A DNA stretch of 64,000 nt from Roseateles toxinivorans. GTDB taxonomy: Bacteria > Pseudomonadota > Gammaproteobacteria > Burkholderiales > Burkholderiaceae_C. This document shows, piece by piece, positions 37,102 through 50,200 of this stretch. The notes beneath the pieces are model-generated. The model had not been told where the DNA came from. It saw only the letters and a list, made by a program, of their open reading frames with translations, and did no database searches. Both the position numbers and the translations under genes were made by a program. The DNA lies in the NCBI RefSeq assembly GCF_004362525.1, contig NZ_SNXS01000003.1, forward strand, positions 1 to 64,000, written 5' to 3'. Within the stretch, counting starts at the first letter, position 1; every line of letters starts with the position of its first letter.

Positions 37102-37485
37102 CTAGCGAGCGTCGAGCAGAAGTTCGACGGCCTGGTCGATGTGCAGGCTCAGGTCGGCGGCCGAGGCCATCTGCGCGACCACCTGGTCGACCATCCGGAA
37201 GAACCCGGGGTCGCCGAGCAAGTTGCTGCCGAACTCGGCCAGCAGCGTGTGCTCGATGAATAGCCTCAGGGCCTTGCTGCGTCGGTTCGGATCATCCGGA
37301 TCCAGGGCCTTGACGCGGCTTGCCAGCAGGGCTGCCAGGTCGGGTTCCGGCGCCGCCAGTCCCGCTGCGCTTCCGATGCCTGCTCCGGCCTTCTTGTCGG
37401 TTTTCTGACCAGGGGCACGGTTGAGCCGGCGTACCTGGCTTCGTAGCAGGCTGGCGAGCGCACCGGCCGGGTCGATGTGGGACAT
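37102..37485 (-). CDS. Small protein of unknown function
   Basis: A 127-residue predicted soluble protein. The ATG at 37485 (MSHIDPAGALASLLRSQVRR) was chosen over a longer frame whose first 54 residues overlap the upstream TPR gene. The N-terminal third is basic. A Gly/Ala linker follows, then two long helices (ALRLFIEHTLLAEFGSNLL and a C-terminal one ending in IDQAVELLLDAR). I do not recognise the family. It lies 25 bases after the TPR gene on the same strand and probably shares its transcript; both diverge from the giant RHS gene. Confidence 0.6.
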   Translation of the reverse strand: MSHIDPAGALASLLRSQVRRLNRAPGQKTDKKAGAGIGSAAGLAAPEPDLAALLASRVKALDPDDPNRRSKALRLFIEHTLLAEFGSNLLGDPGFFRMVDQVVAQMASAADLSLHIDQAVELLLDAR

Positions 37486-37510
37486 GCAGCTGAACCCAAT
37501 GCCGCCGGCT

Positions 37511-38083
37511 TCAGTGCGGCGAACCGTTGGGTCGATAGTTGGCCAGCAGTACGTGCATCTGGGCAGATGCGTCGGGGGTCTTGCCATCGTGCGCAACAGA
37601 GCCAACAAGACACAAAGCCGAAAGCTGCTGAATGACCATCTCCACATCCCGATTCATCGGTGGATTCTCGCTGTTCAGCTCGATGCCGCGCTTGAAGTGC
37701 TGGATGGCCAAGGCGGGCTCGTTGCGCTGCATCTCCACAAATCCGGCGACGAAGTAGCGCAGCGGATCGGATTCAGGCAGCGCCAGCAAGGGTTGCCACG
37801 TCACCAGGGCCATGGGCAGCCTGTCTGACGCGAACTGCAGCAGGCCCAGCTGATAGCGCGCGAGCGACATCTCGGGTGACAGCAATACAGCGCTGGAGAA
37901 CGCGGCCTCGGCATCTTGAACGCGACCCAGCTGCGCGTGTTCGGCGCCGATCAGAAAGTACGGCAGACCCGACGCGGGTTCGCAGTCAATGGCTTGTGAA
38001 AAACAGTCCAGCGCCGTGTCGGACTGATTGGCAAGGCTCGCGGCCAAGCCTTGCGCGATCAAGGCATCAAATGAGCTGTCCAT
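37511..38083 (-). CDS. TPR-repeat protein
   Basis: A 190-residue protein with about four tetratricopeptide repeats, for example SDTALDCFSQAIDCEPASG at residues 21-39 and EPALAIQHFKRGIELNSENP near residue 125. There is no signal peptide. The layout recalls small TPR chaperones that hold secreted proteins, but this is only a resemblance. One counted line (37621-37680) is 50% GC, well below most of the window. It diverges from the 15.8-kb RHS gene across 200 bases, so a helper role for that protein is conceivable but unproven. Confidence 0.75.
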   Translation of the reverse strand: MDSSFDALIAQGLAASLANQSDTALDCFSQAIDCEPASGLPYFLIGAEHAQLGRVQDAEAAFSSAVLLSPEMSLARYQLGLLQFASDRLPMALVTWQPLLALPESDPLRYFVAGFVEMQRNEPALAIQHFKRGIELNSENPPMNRDVEMVIQQLSALCLVGSVAHDGKTPDASAQMHVLLANYRPNGSPH

Positions 38084-38283
38084 GGTTGGCCTCGCGAAGG
38101 GGGTAAAGCCAGTGTATCGAAGGCTCTAGCCAGAAGTTTAGTGCGATGACTGGCGCCGATCGCGATTTGCTTGGAAGCCACTTTCTTTGTGCTCTTCGCT
38201 AAACAAGTGCCCGCAGCTGAGGATGAATTCAGCGAAGGACCGCAGCGCCCGGCGGGGTCAAGCGTCTAGCAAGGGAGCAGCAC

Positions 38284-41200
38284 ATGGTAGCGATCGTCAG
38301 CGGCAACAGCCTGGGCCTTGGCTTGAGTTCCTGGGCCACTCTGGGTCAGCGCGGAGTCTTCGGCGACGCCAGTCTGGGGCGCACGGGCGGCAACGGCTAT
38401 GTGAACGTGGCCACCGGCAATCTGGTATTGCAGGGTCAGGATGAAGGCCTGATGGGCCGGGGCCTTGATGTCGCCGCGCTTCGTACCTACAACAGCCAGG
38501 GCAGGCTGAATGACGATAACGGCGACAACTGGAGCGTGGGGATCTATCGGCAGCAGATCAAGTGCAACGACGCTCCAGAACTGGCTGCCACAACGCTGAC
38601 GCGTACCGGTCGTGACGGCGCCGAGGAGGTCTATTCCTGGAATGCAGCCGGGGCCCGCTACGTCAGCTCGAACGGATTCGGCGCGTACGACACCATTCGA
38701 CCCGAGGGTATTGAGTATGTGTGGACCGATGGCGACACCAGTGAAAAGGAGCGCTATGACATCACCAGCGGGCGCCTGAGTTCGCACACTGACGCGCAGG
38801 GCAATACGGTGGTCTTCACCTACCACGGTGACGGCAACATCGCCAGCATGAAGACCGCCAATGGCGAGACGCTCTTCTACGACTACAGCGGCAATAAGCT
38901 GACGCAGCTTCGCACCGTCACGGCCGACGCCATCACGACCACCCGCGTGCGCTACGGCTACGACGGCAGCAATCGTCTGTCCACCGTCTCGGTGGACCTG
39001 ACGCCGGCTGATGGCAGCGTTGCCGATGGCAAGACCTACACCACGACCTACACCTATGACGGCGCGAGCAAGCGTGTGGCCAGCGTCGCGGGCAACTACG
39101 GGTCCTACAGCCTGAACTTCAGCTACGTGCAGGTGGGCGCCGAGTGGCGCGTTGAATCCGTGATGGATGGTTTGAATCCTGCGACCAAGTTTGCCTACGA
39201 CCCAGCCAATCGGCGCACCACGGTGACCAACCCGCTCGGTCATGCCACCGTCTATGAGTACGATGCTGCCGGGCAGCTGACCCAGGTGACGACCCCTGCC
39301 GTGGCAGGCGTTGCCGCAGTCACCCGCTATCAGTACAACGCCAGCGGCGACCTCGAATCCATCATCGATGGGGAGGGGCGGGCGCTGACCATGCGTTACG
39401 ACCTCAGTGGCAACCAGATTCTTCAGCGCGACGCGGCAGGCAACACCATCGAGCGCACGTTCAACGCGAACAATCAATTGCTCACGGAGACCAGATACCT
39501 GGTGCCGGACCCTGACGGCAGCGGCAGCGCGCTGCCCCGCGAGCCGGTTACCGAGCGCTATGTCTACGACCTGGCCAACAAGAACCGGCTGCGCTTCGTG
39601 ATCAGCGCCGAGGGGCGCGTGACCGAGCACCAGTACAACTCGTTTGGCGAGCGCGGGAGCACGATCCAGTATGTGGCGGCCAGGTACAACCTGTCGGGGC
39701 TGCCCGTCAGTGGCGTGCCCACCGACACCACGGTGGCCATCTGGGCGGCTGCTCAGCCGCAAGGCCAGATCACGCGCACCGACATGAGCTATGACGCACG
39801 AGGTCAGCTCAAGAAATCAGTCAGCTTTGCCAACGTCGATGCCAGCACCGGTGCCGGGCTGTGGGACTCCAGGCAATCGGTCAAGGACTATATCTACGTC
39901 CCGGCTGGCTTGTTGCTGACCACCATCGAGGGCAACGGGACCGCGAACGACAGCGTCACCTCCTACACCTACGATGGCATGGGCCGGGTGTTGACTGTCA
40001 CAGATGCGCTGCTGCAGACGACGATCACGGCCTATCAGGACGATGCAAGCGGATCGAAGGTCAACACAACCTTTGCCAACGGGCTAACGACGAGCCGGTA
40101 CTACGACCGTGTTGGGCAGCTTGCCTGGGTGTGGCAATCGGGATCTGCCGGTGCGGTGGATCTGGGTACCACGCACTACTTCTACGACCTCAACGGCCGC
40201 CTGGCCATGACGGAGGATCCTTCCGGTCAGCGTGCCTGGCTGATGTACGACGAGGCGGGGCGCCAGATCGCGGCCGTCGACTCAAATGGCAGCGTGACGG
40301 AGTATCGGTACAACAATAGCAATGAGGTGGTGCGCACTACAAAGTACAAGACGCCTCTCGATCGGGCTGTCTTGGATGTCCTGTACAAAAATCAAATAAC
40401 GGGTTGGAGGAACCCTGCGGGAATAACACCAATATTCGGAACAAACGCCGACGACGTCATCGTCACAGGTGCGGGAATTCTCAATGTAATCATCGGGTCC
40501 TCCGGTCGAGATTCGTATATTGTTTCAGTCGATCATGGGCGGGCAGACACCCTTTACTTTTTTTCTCCAGGTGAGGACTACATTGATATTGGCGGGCTGC
40601 TGCAGTCCATTGGGTATCTAGGCAGCGACCCATTTGCCGATGGCATTGTTCGACTGGTCCATACCCCGCCGACATATCAACTGGTGCTGGACAAGGATGG
40701 CGCTGGCCCAGGCGCCGCCAGGGTATTCATGAATATCCGTGGAGCGGAGCCGCTGCAGGCGGGTCAAGTCGTGCCGGGGCGCGATATCCGTTGGTCGGGC
40801 ATCATTCCCAAAAGCCTCAAGTTCAACGAACTGGGTCTTGTCAGGGATCCGCAAGCTGACGTCGATACCTGGAACTTCTACGACGCTGCAGGCCGACTGT
40901 TCAAAACCGTTGATGCACTGGGCTATGTGACGGAAGCGAAGTACGACGGCGCCTCGCGCGTGCTGTCCACCGTCAGGTATGCCAAGGCTGCGGATATGGC
41001 GCGATTCAAAGCGAATCCGGTGGTTGCCAATGCAGTACCGTCGGGCCTCAATCCCCTTGCGGATCGTGTCACCCGCAACATCTACGATGCCGATGGCCTG
41101 CTGCGTGGCAGCCTCGACGGCGAGGGCTTCCTGGTCGAGTACCTGTATGACAGCGCCGGCCGACTCGTCAAGAAGCTGGCCTATGAGAGCAGTGTGGACG

Positions 41201-44200
41201 CCGCCCTGCGTGCAACCGGCGACCTGGATGCCATGCGGCCCAGGCCGACGCTCCGGGTGTACTACCAGCCCGGCAATAACAGCAGCGCGGTGCGCAGCCT
41301 GGGATCCTTCCAGGCGGGCGATGTGGTGACCGCCACGGTTCGGTTCAAGTCGGACAGCCTGACATCGGGGCGGGTGTTCCTGGGCGACTCCGGCGGGCCA
41401 GATCCCTACGACAACGCCGTCTATTCGGCGGTGACCTATGGCAATGACGGCTGGAAGACGATCACCGTCAGCCTGACACTGTCGCACGACGATCAGCTGT
41501 GGCTCTTCATCTATGGTGACCGTGATGGTGCCTACCGAAAGATGGGCAACTTTGTTGACTACGACGGCATGGTGGTCAGCAGCGTCAAACGACCGGAGGT
41601 TCTGCGATTCGACGGCAGCCTCTCGGGCTGGAGCTTCAACCAGGCCAAGATCACCGGCGCCAGCGCGACGCACTATCTGCTCAACGGCCTGGGCCAGGTG
41701 GCCGGCGAGGTCGATGCCGAGGGCTACCTGACGGAGCGGGTCTATGACGCTGGCGGTCATCTCGTGCGCGAGATCCGGTATGCCACGGCCCTGACGGCCG
41801 CGGCCTCGGCCTCAGTCACCAGCAGCAGCCCGATTCAGTCGCTGCGCCCGGGCAGCACGGCGCGTGACCGCAGCCAGAGCTGGCACCACGACGCGCTCGG
41901 CCGCCTGGACTCGGAAACCAACGCCGAGGGTACCGTCACAACCTACGAGTACAACAGTGCGGGGCAGCTGATCAAAACCAACAGGGCCTTCGGCCGGCCC
42001 GAAGTGCGCACCTTGAACGTGCGCTACGACCTGCTGGGCCGATTGACCGGCGAACTGAGTGCCAAGGGCGGTGCGCTGCTGACAGGTAGCCAGACCTCCG
42101 AACAGGTCGAAGCCATCTGGGCGCAGTACGGCACGCACTACAGCTATGACCTGGTGGGCAACCGCACCAGCATGGTTGCGCCCGGGAGCCATGCACGCAC
42201 GCTCTATTTCTACAACGAAGACAGGCAGCTCACCCACACCGTGAACGCCCTGGGCGAGGTCGAGGAACGCCAGTACGACGGACTGAATCAGCTCGTGCGC
42301 ACGATCCGCTATGGCGGGCGGATTGCTGCGGGCACTTTGGGGCAGCTGAGTGGGGGGCTCGTGACAACTGCGATTACTGGCGCGGTGCAGGACTTGCTGG
42401 CGCAAAAGCAGGAGGGCTCCGATGAGGTGTTTGCCAACGCGGTGACTGACTTTTACCGCAACGTCCGAGGCGATTTGATCATTGAGGCTGGGCCGCAAGG
42501 CTCTGCCTCGTTCAACACCTACAACGCGTTCGGTGAGGTGTGGATCAATGCCAGGATGCAGACATCAAGCGTGTTCGAGGCGTCGATGTTTGAGTATGAC
42601 CGCCGGGGTCTTCAAGTCAAGGTAACTCAGCAAGGAGGCGCCGGCAGTCCGGTCATGACCTACCGCTACGACGCCTTCGGCCGCCTTGAGAGCAGCATAG
42701 ACGCCAATGGCATCGGCCAACGCTGGAGCCACGACCGCCTCGGCCGCGTCGTCGAGCATCGCGATGGCCTGACGACGCTGAGGCGCACCGGCTACGATGC
42801 TTTTGCACGCGTGCTCACGCAGGTGGATGCCTACAACCGCACCACGACCTACGGCTACAACGACGCCACGCGCAGTGTCAGCGTGCTGACAGCGGCCGGT
42901 GTCACCACCACCACGACCCGCAACCGCTTTGGCGAGACCGAGTCGGTCCTGGATGGCACTTCGAAGCTCACCCGCTACGACTACAACCGCGATGGCAAGC
43001 TCACCGCCGTGAGCGGCGAGGATCTGAGCACCGGCAGCCACTATGACGAGCTGCAACGCCTGATCGAGAGCACCGATGCCAACGGCATCAAGACCCGCTA
43101 CGAGTATGACGAAATCAACCGTGTCAAGAGCAGCACACTGGATCCGTCAGGACTGAATCGCAAGACCAGCTTCGACTACCTGAACACCGAGTTTGGCAGC
43201 AGCGTCATCACGACCGACTCCACGGGCATCAAGTCCCGCGATGACTTTGACCTGAAGGGCCAGCTGCTGCGCCATATCGACGACGCAGACGGGCTCAAGC
43301 TTGTAACCGGCTACAGCTACGACTTCGCGGGCCATCAACTGACTGTCACTAACGCCAAGAAGGTCAAGACCAGCTACACATACGACACATTGGGCCGGCG
43401 CATCTCCGAAGTGGCCGATGATGGCGGCCTGAGCCTGAAGCGCAGCTACCGCTACGACCTCAAGGGCAATCTGATTGCCGTAATCCAGGGCAATGGTGAC
43501 CCGAGCTTCGACCGCGTGACCGTCCATGCCTACGACGCACTGGGCCGCCAGACCCTGAGCATGGATGCCTTGGGCGGGATCGTCGAGCAGGTGTATGACC
43601 TCGAAGGTAACGTTGTCAAGCGGATGGCATACGCAGCGGTCAGTGCCGAGGCCGCCAAGCTGGCCGCCGCGCGTACCAATCCCAGTGACGCCACGCTGCG
43701 TGCCGCCTTGGTGGCTACGCCTGGACAAGATCGCGTTGAGCTCGCCGTCTTCGATGCCGATGGCCGCAAGAACTATGCGATCGATGCAGAGGGCGGTGTG
43801 ACCCGGCTGAAGTACGACGGCAATGGCAATGTGATCGAGCGGCTCCAATATGCCCGCGCCCTGACTTCTGCCCAGGTGGCGGCCCTGCCCACCCCGGCGA
43901 CGACGGCCAGCCTGTCGGTGGTGGCGGCAGGGCCTATGGATCGCAGGACCAGCTATCGCTACGACTCAGCCAACCGGCTGCGCTTTGAAGTGGATGCGCT
44001 GGGCTATGTCACCGAGACCCGCTACAACGGTTTGGAGACCACGTCGATCCGCTACAAAAATCCGGTGGCTGTGCCATCGGCTACTCCGGCTCCCACGCCG
44101 GGCGAAGATCTGGTGACCACACAGATTCTTGACGCCGCCGGCCGCGCCTGGCGCAGCATTGACGCCATGGGCGTCGAGACGCAAAACCACTACGACGATG

Positions 44201-47200
44201 TGGCGCGCACGCTGGACCAAACACACGCCTATGGCCTGCCCGAGGCCAGCACGACCCGCTACAGCTACGACGCCGTCGGCCGGGTCCAAAGCAAGACCGT
44301 TGCCTACGGCACCCTGGCCGCCGCGACCACGATCTACGAGTACAACGCCCTGGGTCAGCTCACGCGCGAGATCGAGGCCCGTGGCGTCGCGCTGGCGCAG
44401 GGCAACAGTGATTGGGCGCGCGGCGAGCGGCTCAAGCTCGGTCTGCCTGAAGATGCGGCTGGCCTGACCCAGCAGCAGAAGCTCGACCTGCAGGCCGCCT
44501 ACGCCACCAAGCATGAATACGACAACCTCGGCCGCCGGACTCAGACCACCAATGCCCTGGGCGCCACAACGCTCACCCGGTACGACACCTTTGGCAATGC
44601 CGTCAAGGTCACCGACCCGCGGGGCAATACGGGCTACTTCTACTTCGACAAGCTCAATCGAGTCACCGTGCAGGTGGACCCTGAGGGTTTCGCCACACAG
44701 ACCGCCTATTGGAATGCGGCCAGCAATCAGATCGGCAGCGTCAGGCGCTTCTGCATCAAGGTGCCAAGTAATACCACCGAGGCGCTGCCCCCGGTCCTGA
44801 CGCCGCATGCCAGGGATGCGCTGACGATCAATCTGTATGACCGCCTGGATCGGCTGGTCAGCAGTACCGATGCGGCTAGCGCAAGCGAGCGCATCGAGTT
44901 CGGAGTGGATGGCAACCGCTTCGACAAACGCGTCACCAACAAGCTGGGCGGTGTGGCGACCTATCGCTACGACACGCTGGGACGGCAGGTCACCGAGACG
45001 CTGCCGGTGGCCGTCAGCGGGGCAGCCGTCGTCAACGTCTATACCTACGATGCGTTTGGCAACCGCATCCTGACGATCGAGGCCCAGGGTCTGGCCGAGC
45101 AGCGCACCACCAGCTATCGCCATGACAAGGCCGGGCGAGTCACGCATCGCATTGGCACCCCGTATACGTCGATCGATGTGCCCGCGGGAGCGACCAGCGA
45201 TGTGACGCCGCTGGAGTTCACCCGCTACGACGCGCTGGGTCGCGTGATCGAAAGCATCTCCGGCGCCATTTTGGTCGACAGCGCCGTGGCGGGTGGGGCA
45301 CGCACGCTCAGCTACTTTGATGCCGCAGGCAACAAGCTGGCGCAGATCGCAGCCGATGGGGCCATGATCAGCTACAGCCACGACCCAGCCGGGCAAGTGA
45401 TCCTGGAGAGCGCCTGGGCCACCCGGATTGTGCCGATGCCCGCGGCCGGCACGACGCCGGCGGCGCCTGCGTCAAGCCCGGCCATCGATCGCATCACGCA
45501 GATGGACTACGACCGTCTTGGACGCCTGCTGTCCAAGACACGGTTGGCCGTCATCTGGTGGGAGTCCGCGCCCAATGCCGACAAGGTGGAGCTGCTGAGC
45601 GTCTCCCCGCGCCCGGTGGTGCTGCAGCAGCTGCACTATGACGCGGCCGGCAATCTGATTGAGGAAATTGATGGGCGGGGCAACTCCGTCTTCAACTATT
45701 ACGACAAGCTGGGCCGAAAGATCCTGCGCATCGACCAGGAGGGTTATGCCATCGGCTGGGACTACGACAGCTTCCATGCGGCCGTCTCCACCGAGATCAA
45801 ATACGCCCAGAAGGTGGCCCAGCCCTACACGCGGCAAGACGACCCAGACGGCGGGACCGCGCGCACCTTGCGCCAGGTCCTGTCCGTGGCGGGGGCGCGC
45901 ACCACGCAGTACCAGCTGGACAAGCTCGGGCGGGTGGAACTCAAGACCGTCAAGGATGTGCAGACGCAGTATGTAGAAGCCTCGGGCTTCGTCAGCAGCC
46001 GCACGCTGGATGCGACCACCAGCTACGTCTACGACGGATTGGGCAACATCACCTACATCCGCGAGCGCGTCGGCCTGGACACGGCGGCCAAGGAGATCTA
46101 CAACGAAACGGACGTCGAGTACGACAAGCTCGGGCGCGAGACGCGCAGGCGCGATGCCGGCTTCACGGCGGTCGATGGCGCCTGGGTGCGGCCGGAGGTG
46201 CTGACCGAGTACACCGGGCTGGGAGCCGTGGCGAAGGTGGTGCGGCTGGGCGGCATTGCCGCGCAGGACCGCATCACCCGCTACGACTACAACGCCAATG
46301 GCGACCGCGTGGGTCAGGTGGATGCCGGAGACAACATCACCGTTTTTATCCTCGACAAGAGCGGCCGAGTCGGCAGGACCATCGCCTGGGGGGTGAAGGA
46401 TGCCGACGGCCAGAGCGTCACGGCGGAAACGCTGTATCGCTATGACGAGGCAGGCCGTGTGACCTGGCAGCAGGACGTCGCAACGTCCGAGATCCGACAG
46501 ACCCGCTACAACAGCTTCGGCGAGGTCTCGGGCAAGGGCCTGGGCGATGGCTGGCAGGAGTTCGCCGAGTACAACACCTTGGGCAAGGTGCTTCGCAACA
46601 ACAGCGGGGACGGTACAAGCAAGATCTATCTGTATGACCGCAATGGCAACACCACGCGCGAGATCAAGGGCTCCACGCAGAACCTGCAAGCCATGTCGAT
46701 CTCGGATGCAGCCCAGAGCACCGAACTCAACCAGACCTTCAGCGCCTACGACCGTCGCAACCTGCTGGTGAAGACGGTGGAGATCGACATCAGGTATCTG
46801 CAGGCATTTGATTCGATGCGAACCGCGTTCGAGCGCAAGCTCGCGGAGCTGACGGGTGCATTCAGGGTGGAGTCCGAGAACGCGGGGCAGTATGGGGGGG
46901 CCACAGGCGGATATGCGGGCAGCGGCGCGTCGACCAGCGTCATCGGCAACGGCGACGATACCAAGTTCAAGGCAGACTCCCTGCCGTCGATGGGCAGTGT
47001 CACGATCTCGGCGACACCTCGCACGGCGGTGTCAGTACCAGGCCTCAATGTGGGTGCCACGCGGATGTTCACGCTGCTGCCCACTCAGCGGCAGTCAGTG
47101 CGCAGTCCTGGCCAGCCGGGAGCCGTGAAGCGGGTGTTGGAACTCCCAGAGAGCTTCCTGCCCGGAAAGTACCAGGTGATTCGGGCAGGTGGCGATCCTG

Positions 47201-50200
47201 CGGAAATCCCGATTCTGACCAAGGACCGAGCGCTGCTGCAATTCGTTGTCCCGGTGCCGATGACCCTTGGCGACGTTTCGACCCACTACAAGATCCGATG
47301 GAGTCCGCCGACGACCTCTGCAGGGGTGGACGAATGGGTCGATGTTGCCGAGGCCTACATCAAGATCGACACATGGGAGCCAAATACCAATGGCACCCAT
47401 GACATTTCGACCTCAGGCTCGATCTCGGGCGTGCGTGGCCTGCTGGTTCAGGGGGATGACTCGGCGACTTCCAGCTTCCGAGTGCTCACTGTGCTCGACG
47501 GCATTGAAACGCCAGTTGCGGTGAGTGCAACGAAGGTGGCGAAGGGCTTCTGGCGGCTCGATGTATCGAGCCTGCCGGCCGGCGAGACGCGGGTCGCAGT
47601 CAAGTCCTACGACCAGTCCGGCCGCCTGCTCGCGGGCTCTACGGCCATGGTCACGACCAGCGTCGATGGCGAGCAAGTGTCATCGTTGGGCGCCATCAAC
47701 ACCGCCGAAGCTTCGGTGACCGGGACCGACAAAGACTTCGTGATCCGGCTGGCTCCGTCCTTGCTTGATGCTGGCTCCACCTACACCTTGCACATGCGAC
47801 TCATGGGCGCGGGGAGCTGGACATCTATTGCCATCACCCCCGCAGGTACAGCCCGCGTGCAAGGGCAGACCATGAACGGCGGGGCGCCGTGGGAGTTCCT
47901 GATCGCCCCGGATCGCGCTGGAGCCCGGTACTACGGCACCATGACCGGACGGACGGGTCAGGCGCCAGCCCTGGACAGTCAGATGCTCAGTCAGGTCACT
48001 TCTCTCGGGCAGCCGGACCTGAGCTTTGGCATCGGCAGCCTGCCGCCGTTGCCGCCAGGCCAGAGCTATTACTTCGGTGGGTTGGTACTGGAAGATGAAA
48101 GCGGCGGCCTGAAGCACACGTATGAGGGCCGAAACGTCATCACCTGGAACGAGCTCGTCGCCAACCATGCGGTCACGGCACTTCAGTCAAAGAATCTGAA
48201 GTACAGCTACAAGATCTACATCGAGTCGGGCGGTGCGCGACGGCAGGTCGGCCAAGCGACCGGCGGTGTGACCGTGGGCGCGTCCTTCAGTGCCACGCCT
48301 CCCAGAAATGATGACTACGCGCCCTATGTGAAGCTGGCGTCGGCCGTCCCGCTGACCGGCGACATCACCTTGACCCCGGTGGGCGGAGGCGCAACGGTCA
48401 CGCTGTCCAACGGGGACATCCGCCGCTGGACCAACCCTGCAAGGTCTGGCGTGCTGTTCGTCGACGTGAGTCAATGGGTACCGGCGCGGCCACTCGGTCC
48501 GGTGCAGCTGACCGTCGCATGCACCACGCCCGGCAGCAGGTTCAGCGGCACGATCACGATTCAATCGGATGGCCGTGTCCAGGTGAGCATGACGTCCACC
48601 TCGGACACCCCCGGCACTGTGCAGCTGACCATCCCCAATGCCCTTGCATTGACCGTGCTGCGCTATGTGAAGAAGGGCGATGACCCCAAAGCCGATGGCG
48701 TGCCCAACCGGGCGTCCTACACGACTCAGAATGGTCCACCCACCTGGGGTTGGGCCGTGACACCGGCTGACGCAGGGGACTGGGATTTCTACTATGAGGC
48801 GATCGGATGGGACACCCAATCGGTGAGTGTCGGCCACGGGACCTACAAGGTGGGCGCCGACGGGAAGGTGACCTTCTCCTTGCTCGTCGCAGACCCGAAG
48901 CCCCCACAACTCGAGTTCGCGCCACCCTCTGGCACGGAGCGCTTGATGGTTCAGATCCGCAGCCCGGGGGGTGAGTGGGGTGCGCCCATCGAGGTGCCGC
49001 ATCCATGGGTCTATCAGGTGAAAGATCTGGTGCCAGGTGCCGGGCAAGACATCAAGTTGCTCGAGTACAAGTTCGAGGCCACCAGTGGCCCCACGGTCAA
49101 GGGCCGTGGCCACGGCCAGTTCACCATCTCATCCGCGGGGCAGGTGGTGGTGACCAGCTCTGCCGAGGACCGCAAACCGCTGGAGCCGATCACGTTCACG
49201 CTGGCGCGGCCCAACGCCCCCAAGCTGAGACTGAGCTATGCGCCCCTCACCGACCCGACCAACCGCACCGAGGTGCTGCTGGACGGGGTCTGGGACCCCG
49301 TGAAGAAGGAGACACGGTACGTGTGGCAAAAGCCGCTGGACGGGCGCCCGCCCGAGCCCACGGACCGGTTTGTCTACAGCCTGGCGGCCCTGGGCAACCA
49401 GGGGCAGGCCCTGCTGGACGAAGTCGGAGACCCGGTCGTACTGGACGGCGAGATGTCGTTCAATACCTACGCCGACACGATCGCGACGCGTTTCCCGCTG
49501 TCGCAGTACGCCTACTCCTTGAACAAGTCGGCCCAGGTGGTGTTCACGCAGCAGCACAACGCCTTCGGCGAAGTGATCTCGGAATCCGATCAGCGCGTCC
49601 GGGAGCGCGCCGACGCGATGGTGGCGCAGTACAACTCCATCAGAGAGCTGGGGGGGCAGCAGTTCGTCGTCAACCCGTCTGCGTTGCAGACCGAGTCCGT
49701 CTACAACAATCTCGGCCGGCTGATCAGGAAGACCGAGGCCGAGACCTTCGTCACCGGGGAGGATGGCCGCGTGGCGCGCCAGCGGCCCATCACCGAGTAC
49801 GGCTACGACCTGGTAGGCCGCCTCACAGTGAGCACGGATGCCAACGGCAAGGTGGGCAGGCAGGCGTTCGCGGGCTCCGGGGAGCGCTTGAGCCGGCGCT
49901 GGGCGGGCGACGGGGGACTGCAGCAGACCGAGTACGACCGGCTGGGCGACGCGGTGAAGCTCGTCAACGAGGTGGGTGTGGCGACACAGCACACCTTCGA
50001 CAAGCTGGGCCAGTTGGTCAAGGCCGAGCGGCATGTGAGCCGCCGGCAGGACTTCGCGTCCAATGAGTTCTCGGGTGTCGCGCGGACGACGGGTGTGCTG
50101 ACGGACCTGTACGGCTACGACGCGCTGGGCCGAAGAATCTGGCACACCGGCACCTTGGCGCAAAGCGAGCTGGGCAACACGCTCGCGATGCAGAACAACA

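Noticed and set aside
38084..38283. A GCCGAT motif near 38149 that resembles a sigma-28 -10 box before the RHS gene
   Set aside because: No matching -35 element at the right distance; the GATC-rich sequence fits by chance. No clear promoter was found in this 200-base gap.
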